Shown here piece after piece: positions 24,363-32,072 of a stretch of 33,219 nucleotides of DNA. A program made the position numbers and the translations under genes. The notes under the pieces were generated by a model. The model was not told the origin of the DNA. It did no database searches and saw only the letters and a list, made by a program, of their open reading frames with translations. Positions within the stretch are counted from its first letter, which is position 1; each line of letters begins with the position of its first letter. Origin of the DNA: Clostridiales bacterium (GTDB lineage: Bacteria; Bacillota; Clostridia; Lachnospirales; Lachnospiraceae); assembly GCA_019416265.1 (NCBI GenBank), contig DXXQ01000161.1, positions 1-33,219 of the forward strand. Direction: 5' to 3'.

Positions 24363-24382
24363 ACAAAGTTTCCTGTGGTTTC

Positions 24383-24431
24383 TTGACAGAATGACGAAAA
24401 AAGAAAGAGGGGTTTTTCGTCATTCTGTCAA
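24383..24431. repeat. Perfect 19-base inverted repeat between the sugar ATPase and DUF89 genes
   Basis: TTGACAGAATGACGAAAAA and its exact reverse complement are separated by 11 bases. The T-rich part is inside the arms, next to the loop, and no T-run follows on either strand, so it is not a standard terminator, although its place just after the DUF89 stop would suit one. Confidence 0.9.
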
Positions 24432-24476
24432 AGCCTTTGTGCAGACGGACAGGAACATTCCTGTGAAAGTGACCAA

Positions 24477-25364
24477 TTATTTCCAGCTGTCCGGGATTCT
24501 GTGCTCGTTGACGAACATTCCTTTAAACAGCGGAACATGGAAAAGTTCAACGAAACGCTGACATTTGCACAGGAAGAGATAGTACACATTCAGCCCGCAG
24601 TCGTGAAGCGTCTCGAAGTTTCCCTGTCCCTTGGCAAGGATGATATCTGCTGTGTCAAGAAGGCTTCGGGTGGCCTTGTCGATGCCGGGAAGCCAGGTAC
24701 CTCCCACATTGCTGCCGTTGCCCTGAACAGTTACAAGGTCTGTAAGACCGCACATACGGGCATCCTCCATGGTGGCATCGTTGACAACCGGCTCTCCGCG
24801 GACAATGACGGTGATTTCCGTATTCGGATAGAGTTTCTTAAGCACCTCTATGGCAAGCTTGTCAAGAACGATTTCTCCGCAGTTATCTGTGAGGTAGACA
24901 AGGGAGCGGGCATTTGCCATTTCCTTCTTGAAGCGGGCGTATTCAGCCTCATCCAGCGGTTCTTTCTTTTCGCTTTTGATCATGGAAAGAACTTTGTCCT
25001 TACTTACATGTTCCATTGCGGCGAAATCAATGTAATTGCCGATCCGGGCATAATTGAGAGCTGCCTCCAGAGGATCCGGGGATTCGTCGATTATGGCGCG
25101 CAGACTGTCCTCCAGTCCCATCATCAGACTGTTGAATTCTTTTTTGATCTCTGTGTAATCCTTTTCCGGAACATTCCAGAATTCGCTGTAATACTTACTC
25201 AGTTCCACGGAAATGCTGGGAGCGCAGTCATTCTCCCCTGCCTGGGAAAAACGTCGGCAGACCTCTTTCATATAAGTAACTTTTTTCTCTTCATCCTTAA
25301 AGTGACGGATTTCTTTTTCCTGCTTATTCATTGCACAGCACATGCAAAAAGGGTTGAGTTTCAT
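24477..25364 (-). CDS. DUF89 family metal-dependent phosphatase
   Basis: Members of this family are metal-dependent phosphatases proposed to remove damaged or surplus phosphorylated metabolites. The ATG at 25364 is chosen because AGAGGAATC lies 6 bases before it and a promoter lies upstream; the open frame continues beyond but runs through that promoter. The 295-residue product starts with a Cys-rich NPFCMCCAMNKQ segment, matching the N-terminal CxxC of the prokaryotic subfamily. It has the conserved metal-site motifs YLTDNCGEIVLDKL and RGEPVVNDATMEDA, and LAKGQGNFETL near the C-terminus. It is divergent from the ATP-grasp operon that begins 214 bases away. Substrate unknown. Confidence 0.87.
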   Translation of the reverse strand: MKLNPFCMCCAMNKQEKEIRHFKDEEKKVTYMKEVCRRFSQAGENDCAPSISVELSKYYSEFWNVPEKDYTEIKKEFNSLMMGLEDSLRAIIDESPDPLEAALNYARIGNYIDFAAMEHVSKDKVLSMIKSEKKEPLDEAEYARFKKEMANARSLVYLTDNCGEIVLDKLAIEVLKKLYPNTEITVIVRGEPVVNDATMEDARMCGLTDLVTVQGNGSNVGGTWLPGIDKATRSLLDTADIILAKGQGNFETLHDCGLNVYYLFLCKCQRFVELFHVPLFKGMFVNEHRIPDSWK

Positions 25365-25400
25365 GTTTGATTCCTCTTTTACGTGATTTTTTATAGTAAA

Positions 25401-25429
25401 ATTGTAGCAAGGAAAGCGGGCAGTGTCAA
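25401..25429 (-). promoter_or_regulatory. Promoter of the DUF89 phosphatase gene
   Basis: On the minus strand: TTGACA, a 17-base spacer and TACAAT, with about 37 bases to the start codon. Confidence 0.82.
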
Positions 25430-25549
25430 CGGAATCCCCTATGCTGCGATAAGGAGCGAAGAGAAACAGAAGGTTTTCGTTGACATATGGAAGGGAATGT
25501 GACAGACTTAAAGGTTGAATGACAGATGGAGCGTGTCCGGGACAGGCTT

Positions 25550-25558
25550 TGGTATAAT
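25550..25558 (+). promoter_or_regulatory. Possible extended -10 promoter of the ATP-grasp/PLP operon
   Basis: TGG-TATAAT is a perfect extended -10, but no convincing -35 is present, and the leader to the start codon would be only about 14 bases. Tentative. Confidence 0.45.
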
Positions 25559-25578
25559 TTGGGGAAAAGGTGATGTTG

Positions 25579-27705
25579 ATGAATAAAATTGTGATAATCG
25601 GGGCCAATGATTTTCAGAAACCCCTGATTCAAAAAGCAGGGCAGATGGGATATGAGACTCATGTGTTTGCCTGGAGAGAAGGCGCTGTAGGCGCAGAGGA
25701 TGCAGATTATTTTTATGAAATCAGTATTACGGAAAAAGAGAAAATTCTGGAAAAATGCAGGGAAATCAAACCGGATGCAGTAGCAACCATTGGTTCAGAC
25801 CTTGCAAATATAACGGTGCAGTATCTGGCTGAAAAGCTTGGGCTTCCGGGAAACAGCAGGGAATGTATCAGAAATACGACCAACAAGGCGGCTATGAGAC
25901 AGGCTCTTTCGGAAGCCGGAATACCGGTTCCTTTTTTTGAGACTGCTTCGGAGGGAGAACGTATCCTTCCCCCGTCCTGGCCGGTGATCGTAAAGCCGAC
26001 AGACCGTTCCGGAAGCCGGGCTGTTACAAAGGTTGAGCGGATGGAAGAGCTGGAGGAGGCGATAAAAGCGGCTGTGGCCCAGTCTTTTGAAAAAAAGGCG
26101 ATTGTGGAGGAATATATTTCCGGAGCCGAATACAGTGTGGAGACAATAAGCTTCAGGGGAGAGCACAGATGTCTGGCCATTACCAGGAAGTTTACCACAG
26201 GAGAGCCTCATTATATTGAAGTGGGGCACTTACAGCCTGCGCCTTTGACGGAAGAAATGGAAGAGAAAGTAAAAGAAAACGTATTTCGTGCCCTGGATGC
26301 TTTAAAGGTGGAATTTGGGGCAGGACACAGCGAACTGCGTATTGACAGCAAAGGGAACATCAGAATCATAGAAATCGGCTCCCGCATGGGAGGAGACTGT
26401 ATCGGTTCAGACCTTGTCCCTCTGTCTTGCGGAGAGGATTTCACAGCCATGGTTATTGATACGGCAGCGGGAAGGGAACCCCGGTTTGCAGAGAAGCCTC
26501 TGTCCATGGTCAGCGCAGTCCGGTTTATTATGAATGAGAGAGATCTTGGGCACCTTGAAAAATTAAAAGCAGAGCATCCCGGGAATATCAGAAAAATCGT
26601 TCTGGAGGGAGAGGTAAAGGAGGCACAAATCGCAGACAGCGGAAGCCGTCCGGGCTTTTATATCCTTCAGGCGGAATCGCAGGAGAAGATGACGATGCTG
26701 CTCCATGAGGGGCCGGCAGAAAATCCGGTCAGTATTTTTCCCACGCCTGTTCAGAAGCTGCGTTTCCCGGGAGGAAAAAATGAGTTTTACATGAAAAGGG
26801 ATGACCTCCTTCCGTTTTCCTTCGGGGGAAATAAGGTGCGTTTTGCGGAAAAATTCATTGAGGATATGCAGAGAAAGCATTGTGACAGTATGATTATCTA
26901 CGGCAATTACCATTCCAATCTCTGCCGGATTTTGTCTGCCCTTTGCAGAGAACTTGCCATGCCCTGTTATATGATACATAATACAGAGGATGTGAAGGAG
27001 AAAGGGGAAACCTTCAATAGCCGGATGATCAGAAAAATGGGGGTAAAGGAAATTCCCAGCAGGAAACAGGGAATTGCAGAAGCGGTAAGACAGGCGATGG
27101 CAGAGCTGACGGAAAAGGGATACCGTCCGTATTATATTTATGGAAATGAAAAAGGCGAGGGAAATGAGAGTGTTCCCATGAGTGCCTACGTTCAGGCCTA
27201 CGAGGAAATCTGCGCCTGGGAGGCAAGGGAGAAGACCTGGTTTGACTATATTTTTCTTGCATCCAGCACAAATGCCACTCAGTCAGGACTTCTCATGGGA
27301 AGTCTTCTCCGGGGAGACAACCGAAAGATTGTCGGGATTTCAGTCTCCAGAAATGAAGAGCGGGGAAAAGAAGTGATCGGGCATAATATTTCGGAATATG
27401 TGGAAAAGCTTTGCCCCCAGAGGACAGACCTTGTGGATAAAGCAAAAGATCAGATCTTTTTCACAGATGCTTACATGGAAGGGGGCTATGGAGCCTTCTC
27501 TTTAAATGTGGCAAGGCAGATAGAACAGCTCTATGAGACAGATGGCATATATCTTGATATGACATATACAGGAAAGGGTTTTTATGGTATGATGAAGTAT
27601 CTGGAAGAGCAGAGGATTCAGGGGAAAAAGATACTCTTTCTCCATACGGGGGGAGCGCCGCTGTTCTTTGACTTCCTGAACAGTGAAACAGAGGATTGCA
27701 AATGA
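25579..27705 (+). CDS. ATP-grasp ligase fused to a PLP-dependent enzyme (D-cysteine desulfhydrase/ACC deaminase-like)
   Basis: A two-enzyme fusion of 708 residues. Residues 1-375 form an ATP-grasp carboxylate-amine ligase: a nucleotide-binding-like N-terminus MNKIVIIGAN, ATP-binding VIVKPTDRSGSRAV (Lys139) and VEEYISGAEYSVE, and a metal-binding IIEIGSRMGGD segment. Residues about 385-700 are a fold-type II PLP enzyme: PTPVQKL, KRDDL, GGNK with the predicted Schiff-base Lys419, GNYHSN, SSTNATQSGL and a C-terminal HTGG. The PLP half most resembles D-cysteine desulfhydrase/ACC deaminase. A plausible scheme is that the PLP half makes or changes an amino acid that the ligase half activates; this is inference. 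The start is the ATG at 25579 (AAGG 8 bases before), not the GTG at 25570. The stop overlaps the next gene (ATGA). Confidence 0.88.
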   Translation: MNKIVIIGANDFQKPLIQKAGQMGYETHVFAWREGAVGAEDADYFYEISITEKEKILEKCREIKPDAVATIGSDLANITVQYLAEKLGLPGNSRECIRNTTNKAAMRQALSEAGIPVPFFETASEGERILPPSWPVIVKPTDRSGSRAVTKVERMEELEEAIKAAVAQSFEKKAIVEEYISGAEYSVETISFRGEHRCLAITRKFTTGEPHYIEVGHLQPAPLTEEMEEKVKENVFRALDALKVEFGAGHSELRIDSKGNIRIIEIGSRMGGDCIGSDLVPLSCGEDFTAMVIDTAAGREPRFAEKPLSMVSAVRFIMNERDLGHLEKLKAEHPGNIRKIVLEGEVKEAQIADSGSRPGFYILQAESQEKMTMLLHEGPAENPVSIFPTPVQKLRFPGGKNEFYMKRDDLLPFSFGGNKVRFAEKFIEDMQRKHCDSMIIYGNYHSNLCRILSALCRELAMPCYMIHNTEDVKEKGETFNSRMIRKMGVKEIPSRKQGIAEAVRQAMAELTEKGYRPYYIYGNEKGEGNESVPMSAYVQAYEEICAWEAREKTWFDYIFLASSTNATQSGLLMGSLLRGDNRKIVGISVSRNEERGKEVIGHNISEYVEKLCPQRTDLVDKAKDQIFFTDAYMEGGYGAFSLNVARQIEQLYETDGIYLDMTYTGKGFYGMMKYLEEQRIQGKKILFLHTGGAPLFFDFLNSETEDCK

Positions 27706-28925
27706 AGAAATTAATGATTCTGGGAGCGGGGTATTCTCAGCTCCCTTTATTTGAGGCTGCGAGGCGGCTTGGAGTTTATACCATCGCGGCAAGTACGCCG
27801 GGAGACTGGCCGGGGTTTGCGGCTGCAGATGAGGCTTCCTATACAGATATTTCAGATCCGGAGGCCGTATGTCGTGCTGCCGGTGAGCTTGGGGTGGACG
27901 GCATTGCCACCTGCTGTCTTGACACCGGTGTCCGCGCCATTGGGTATACCTGTGAGAAGCTGGGGCTTAAGGGACTTACTGCAGAGGCGGGAAAAATAAG
28001 CTCGGACAAGTTTCTGATGAAAGAAGCCTTCCAAAAGGGCGGGGTAAGCTGTGCGAAGCATATATGCGTAAGAAGCAAAGAGGAGCTGGAGGCGGCCCTT
28101 GAGAAATTACGATTTCCTGTTATTTTGAAGGCCGTTGATCTGATGGGAAGCAGAGGGCTTTTCCGATGCGGAACCAAAGAAGAAGCCCTGGAGCATTACG
28201 GAGAGACAATGGCTGCCACAAGGAAGGATTACTGTCTTGTGGAGGAATTTATAGAGGGAGAGATTTTCGGCTGCGAGGCAATGATGCGGGACGGAAAGCT
28301 TGTCTTCTGCCTGCCCAACAATATTGAAGCGTGGCAAAGCCATGTGCCCACTCCGATCGGCCATTCAGTCCCTTACAAAAAACAGGAGCTTCTGGGAGAT
28401 GAGGTGAAGCGCCAGCTTATACTGGCCATAAAGGCAGTGGGACTTGACAACTGCCCTGTGAACTGTGATTTGATCCGACGGGGAAATGAAGTGTTCGTTA
28501 TTGAAATTACAGGCCGTGCAGGGGCTACCTGTCTTCCTGAAATGGTAAGTCTGTATTATGGAATAGATTATTATGAGGCAATCGTGCAGCTTGCGCTTGG
28601 CATGGAGGTGGAGAAGCTCTGGGGTGCGGACTGCCCGAAGCGTCCTGTTCTGGCAAGGAGCCTGACATCGGACAGGACGGGAATTGTGAAGGCAGTTCAT
28701 AACCGAAACGAGAAAGCAGAGTTAAAACAGGTGGACTTTGCCAATCCCCCGGAAAACGGGCTGATAGATATTTCTTTCAATATCCGGGCAGGAGAAGAAG
28801 TGCGGCGTTATGAAAACGGCAGAGACAGGATCGGTCAGGTCATTCTCACCGGAAACAGTCTTGGGGAATGTGAAGAGCGTCTGGAAGAGGTTTTGGCAAA
28901 GATACAAATTGAATTTACAGAATGA
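27702..28925 (+). CDS. Second ATP-grasp carboxylate-amine ligase
   Basis: Probable ATP-dependent ligase joining a carboxylate and an amine through an acyl phosphate. The ATG at 27702 overlaps the stop of the fusion gene (ATGA) and has AGAGGA 6 bases upstream. The 407-residue product begins MKKLMILGAGYSQLPL, has ATP-binding FPVILKAVDLMGSRGL and LVEEFIEGEIFGCEA, and a metal-site region FVIEITGRAGATCLPE. Residues about 300-407 form a C-terminal lid-like domain as in L-amino acid ligases. It resembles the ligase half of the preceding fusion but is too divergent for a recent duplication. Substrates are unknown. Confidence 0.87.
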   Translation: MKKLMILGAGYSQLPLFEAARRLGVYTIAASTPGDWPGFAAADEASYTDISDPEAVCRAAGELGVDGIATCCLDTGVRAIGYTCEKLGLKGLTAEAGKISSDKFLMKEAFQKGGVSCAKHICVRSKEELEAALEKLRFPVILKAVDLMGSRGLFRCGTKEEALEHYGETMAATRKDYCLVEEFIEGEIFGCEAMMRDGKLVFCLPNNIEAWQSHVPTPIGHSVPYKKQELLGDEVKRQLILAIKAVGLDNCPVNCDLIRRGNEVFVIEITGRAGATCLPEMVSLYYGIDYYEAIVQLALGMEVEKLWGADCPKRPVLARSLTSDRTGIVKAVHNRNEKAELKQVDFANPPENGLIDISFNIRAGEEVRRYENGRDRIGQVILTGNSLGECEERLEEVLAKIQIEFTE

Positions 28926-28940
28926 TTGTGAGAAAATATT

Positions 28941-29330
28941 ATGGAGAAACATTTGCCTGTAAAAAAAGGCGTCTATCTGATGCTGCACATCAGTCTGCTG
29001 TTCAGTTCCCTGAGCGGTGTCTGTTCCAAAAAAGCATCAGGATATATAGAGAATATTTTTTCCATCCCGTTCCTGTTCTGGTTCGGGCTGGTTTTTGTGA
29101 TCATGTTCGGATATGCGGTGATCTGGCAGCAGATTCTGCGGCATCTGCCTCTGACTGTGGCATATGCCAATAAGCCGGTGACCCTGGTGTGGGGAATTGT
29201 CTGGGGAAGCCTGATTTTCGGGGAAAAGATCACATGGAATATGCTGGTGGGAGCTGCGGTTATTTTTGCCGGGATTTATCTGGTGAGCAGCGACGGCAGC
29301 GGGGATAAAAAAGAGGAGAAAGGGTCATGA
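28941..29330 (+). CDS. Half-size EamA/SMR-type membrane protein (first of a pair)
   Basis: Small four-helix membrane protein of 129 residues: hydrophobic segments at about 10-27, 42-64, 75-95 and 100-118, then a short charged tail. The GSLIFGEKITWNMLVGAAVIFAG segment (written here as two motifs: GSLIFGEKI and GAAVIFAGIYL) is the EamA/SMR signature. It lies 15 bases after the ligase and overlaps the next, similar gene by 4 bases (ATGA). Such adjacent pairs act as heterodimers, as in ArnE/ArnF, which flip undecaprenyl-phosphate aminoarabinose. The ArnC-like gene just downstream supports a similar role here. Confidence 0.83.
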   Translation: MEKHLPVKKGVYLMLHISLLFSSLSGVCSKKASGYIENIFSIPFLFWFGLVFVIMFGYAVIWQQILRHLPLTVAYANKPVTLVWGIVWGSLIFGEKITWNMLVGAAVIFAGIYLVSSDGSGDKKEEKGS

Positions 29331-29677
29331 GTAAACTTGGAACTGCAGTCTGTGTACTTCTGCTGTCTGTTTTTATTTCATCAGTATCTCAGGTTCTGCT
29401 GAAAAAGGCAGCTGACAGAGTTTATAAAAACAAGCTTGCAGAATATTTAAATCCTCTTGTGATAGGAGCCTATGTTATGTTTTTCGGTTCGGTGATCCTG
29501 ACGATGCTGGCCCTTCGTTATGTGCCATTGTCCATGTCGCCGATTCTGGAATCCACAGGTTATATTTTTGTGGCTGTTTTGGGATATTTTTTCCTGAAGG
29601 AGCGCTTCAGCAGACGCAAGATAATAGGAATCTGCCTGATTCTGGCAGGAATAGCCGTATTTTCCATGAAGATATAA
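29327..29677 (+). CDS. Half-size EamA/SMR-type membrane protein (second of the pair)
   Basis: A 116-residue protein with four helices (about 5-25, 43-64, 70-90, 96-114) and the EamA/SMR pattern LSMSPILESTGYIF and GYFFLKERFSRRKIIGICL. It is half the length of a full EamA transporter and starts inside the stop of its partner (ATGA), strong evidence that both are made in equal amounts and work together. The likely role is flipping a lipid-linked sugar made by the ArnC-like enzyme encoded 24 bases downstream; a drug/metabolite exporter is the main alternative. Confidence 0.85.
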   Translation: MSKLGTAVCVLLLSVFISSVSQVLLKKAADRVYKNKLAEYLNPLVIGAYVMFFGSVILTMLALRYVPLSMSPILESTGYIFVAVLGYFFLKERFSRRKIIGICLILAGIAVFSMKI

Positions 29678-29701
29678 ACGGCTGGTTAGGAGAGAAAAAA
29701 G

Positions 29702-30658
29702 ATGTTGGTATCAATTGTTATACCCTGTTATAACTCTGAGCACACCATTGGCAAAGTGGTGGAGCTTGCTGTGGAGGAGTTCAGTAAATTAGAAGATTAT
29801 GATTGTGAATTTGTTCTGGTCAATGATTATTCCAGAGACGGAACCTGGAAATCCATTCAGGGACTGGCTGAGAGATATCCCAATGTAAAGGGGATAAACC
29901 TGGCGAAGAATTTCGGGCAGCACAATGCGATCATGGCAGGTCTTTCCCGGACAGAGGGAAATCTGATCATCGGAATGGACGATGATATGCAGAACCATCC
30001 GTCCCAGATCCCTCAGTTTCTGAAAAAAATGGAAGAGGGCTATGATATTGTATTTGGGGTATTCAAACAGAGGAAATTTTCTGTTTTTAAGAATATTACC
30101 GGAGCAGTGAGCCGTTTCCTTCTGTGGCATCTTCTGGACAGACCGAAGGACATTCAGATGAGCAGCTTCTGGTGCTGCCGCCGTTATGTCCGCGATGAGG
30201 TGGTAAAATATGACGGCTATAATATTTTTCTCCAGGTATTGTTTTTCAGAACGACTCATAATATCGCAAATATTGAAATTGAGCATTTCGCAAGGGAAGT
30301 GGGAGAGTCGAATTATAATTTCCGCAGAGGGCTGAAGCTGTTTATGTCCTGTCTGAACTTTACGGTGATTCCCCTTCGTGTGGCAACCTTTTTGGGAACT
30401 GTTTTTTCGGCGGCAGGTTTTATTGGAGCTCTGGTGGTGCTGATCCGCAAGCTTTTGGATCCTACCATTGCCATTGGCTGGTCTTCCATGATGTGTGCCA
30501 TGCTGGTTCTTTTTGGTTTCAGTTTTCTGATGCTGGGGATCATCGGCGAGTATATTGGAAAGGTGATCTTAAATATCAATAAAACGCCGCAGTATGTTGT
30601 GCGTGAGACTGCAAATCTGGATACAGAGAAAGAGAGAGACGAAGATACACAGGAGTGA
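29702..30658 (+). CDS. ArnC/DPM1-like polyprenyl-phosphate glycosyltransferase
   Basis: Membrane-bound family 2 glycosyltransferase that would transfer a sugar from a nucleotide donor to undecaprenyl phosphate. The 318-residue protein has the N-terminal GT-A domain (LVSIVIPCYNSE, VNDYSRDGTW, KNFGQHNAIMAGL and the metal-binding DDDMQNHP with Asp93-95) and two C-terminal membrane helices (about 225-255 and 270-297). This is the typical ArnC/GtrB/dolichol-phosphate-mannose-synthase layout. AGGAGAG lies 8 bases before ATG. Its immediate upstream partners are the EamA/SMR pair, as with ArnC and ArnE/F. No GT-C transferase that would use the lipid-linked sugar is in the window. The sugar is unknown. 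Confidence 0.9.
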   Translation: MLVSIVIPCYNSEHTIGKVVELAVEEFSKLEDYDCEFVLVNDYSRDGTWKSIQGLAERYPNVKGINLAKNFGQHNAIMAGLSRTEGNLIIGMDDDMQNHPSQIPQFLKKMEEGYDIVFGVFKQRKFSVFKNITGAVSRFLLWHLLDRPKDIQMSSFWCCRRYVRDEVVKYDGYNIFLQVLFFRTTHNIANIEIEHFAREVGESNYNFRRGLKLFMSCLNFTVIPLRVATFLGTVFSAAGFIGALVVLIRKLLDPTIAIGWSSMMCAMLVLFGFSFLMLGIIGEYIGKVILNINKTPQYVVRETANLDTEKERDEDTQE

Positions 30659-30663
30659 ATACA

Positions 30664-31953
30664 ATGAAAAAATGGAAACAGCTGCTCTGCGGAGTTATGG
30701 TGGGAATACTGAGTGCGCAGGTAACAGCGGGGGCGGCGGCAGATCTGGATGCGAAATATGAAATCGAGACAAATGAGATTCCGTCATGGCCTCAGGCTGC
30801 TGATATTATGGCAGATACAGGGGTTTTGATGGAGGCGTCCACAGGCGCTGTCCTCTTTGACAAAGGAGCGAATGAGATTCGCTATCCGGCAAGTATCACG
30901 AAGCTGATGACGCTGCTGGTGGCTGCGGAGAACGGGAATCTGGAGGATAAGGTCACGTTTACGGAAACAGGAATCCGTGACGTTAAGCCGGACTCCGGAA
31001 ATATCGGAATGCAGCTTGGCGAGGTGCTGACTCTGGAACAGTGTCTTTACGCTATGATCCTTTATTCTGCCAATGAGGTTTCTGCCCAGATTGCAGAATT
31101 TGTAGGCGGGACAGAGGCTGCGTTTATTGAGATGATGAATGAGAAGGCAGAGGAGCTTGGCTGTAAGAATACGCATTTTACAAATGCAAGCGGTCTGCCG
31201 GATCCCGATCAGTACACCACTGCAAGGGATATGGCGCAGATTTTCCGGGCGGGACTCAGGAATAAAGTTTTCCGCAAGGTGGTAAAAACAAGGACTTTTA
31301 AAATCCCTAAAACAAATAAAAATGATCAGGAGCGCTTTCTTGCGACCCATCATCCGCTTTTATCTGAACAATCCGGTATTTTTGATCCGGACTGTATCGG
31401 AGGCAAGTCCGGTATGACCAATGATGCCGGACATACTCTGGTAACAGGTATGAAGAAAAACGGTATGACACTGATCGCGGTGGTTCTCAGGGATGTGGAT
31501 ATCAATCAGGCGGGAGTGGATTCCCGGGAGCTTTTCAACTATGGATACGAAAATTTCCAGAAAGCAGAGGTTGACGGTGGAAGCGTGGTAGTTCCCAAGG
31601 GAACAGATGTGAAAACTCTTTCTGTCCGGGAGGATCCGGCGGGAGAAAATAAGATTCGCCAGAGATATTTCCTGAATGACCGTTATGTGGGAAGAGGTAC
31701 CATAGAAAGAGCCCTGCCCACGGCGGAGCCGACAAAAACGCCTGATACTGAAATGGAAGAAGGGGAGGGCGATGCCGCAGAGCCTGCTCAGGGGGAAACT
31801 GTAAAAGTACAGGAAGAGGAGCAGGAAAAAGGGCTTTCCCAAACTGCGAAAATCCTTCTTCTTGTCATGGGAGTTATGGCGCTGATTCTGGTAGTCCTCT
31901 GTAATATGCTGATCATTAAGAAACAAAAGAAAAACAGACGTCACAGGCGATGA
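30664..31953 (+). CDS. D-alanyl-D-alanine carboxypeptidase (DacF-like, penicillin-binding protein 5/6 type)
   Basis: Trims the terminal D-Ala from peptidoglycan stem peptides outside the cell. The ATG at 30664 is chosen (AGGAG 8 bases upstream) over a GTG at 30655. The 429-residue protein has a signal peptide (1-25), the peptidase S11 domain with SITK (Ser77, Lys80), SAN (135-137) and KSG (248-250), all three penicillin-binding motifs intact, then a PBP5-type C-terminal beta domain, an acidic spacer (350-390) and a membrane helix (about 396-418) with a basic cytoplasmic end. The gap to the ArnC-like gene is only 5 bases, so this is the last gene of the operon, tying that operon to the cell envelope. 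Confidence 0.93.
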   Translation: MKKWKQLLCGVMVGILSAQVTAGAAADLDAKYEIETNEIPSWPQAADIMADTGVLMEASTGAVLFDKGANEIRYPASITKLMTLLVAAENGNLEDKVTFTETGIRDVKPDSGNIGMQLGEVLTLEQCLYAMILYSANEVSAQIAEFVGGTEAAFIEMMNEKAEELGCKNTHFTNASGLPDPDQYTTARDMAQIFRAGLRNKVFRKVVKTRTFKIPKTNKNDQERFLATHHPLLSEQSGIFDPDCIGGKSGMTNDAGHTLVTGMKKNGMTLIAVVLRDVDINQAGVDSRELFNYGYENFQKAEVDGGSVVVPKGTDVKTLSVREDPAGENKIRQRYFLNDRYVGRGTIERALPTAEPTKTPDTEMEEGEGDAAEPAQGETVKVQEEEQEKGLSQTAKILLLVMGVMALILVVLCNMLIIKKQKKNRRHRR

Positions 31954-31961
31954 GGAAAATG

Positions 31962-32023
31962 AAATCATCCTCCTGAGTTTCCGGGCTGTATTGGCTGCGG
32001 ATTTTCGGGAGGATGATTTTTTT
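31962..32023 (+). terminator. Terminator of the ATP-grasp to DacF operon
   Basis: AAATCATCCTCC / GGAGGATGATTT is a 12-base-pair perfect stem with a long loop that can pair further, followed by a seven-T tract. It starts 8 bases after the DacF stop. Confidence 0.82.
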
Positions 32024-32072
32024 ACGGGAGTACTTATGAATGGCTGAAAATGTGTTTCAGAGGGGAGGACCG

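Noticed and set aside
24501..25370. 289-codon plus-strand open frame opposite the DUF89 gene
   Set aside because: Antisense shadow of a recognisable DUF89 protein; no start signal.
25365..25607. Longer N-terminus for the DUF89 protein
   Set aside because: The extension runs through a TTGACA-17-TACAAT promoter and lacks a ribosome binding site, while the ATG at 25364 has one and starts the family CxxC motif.
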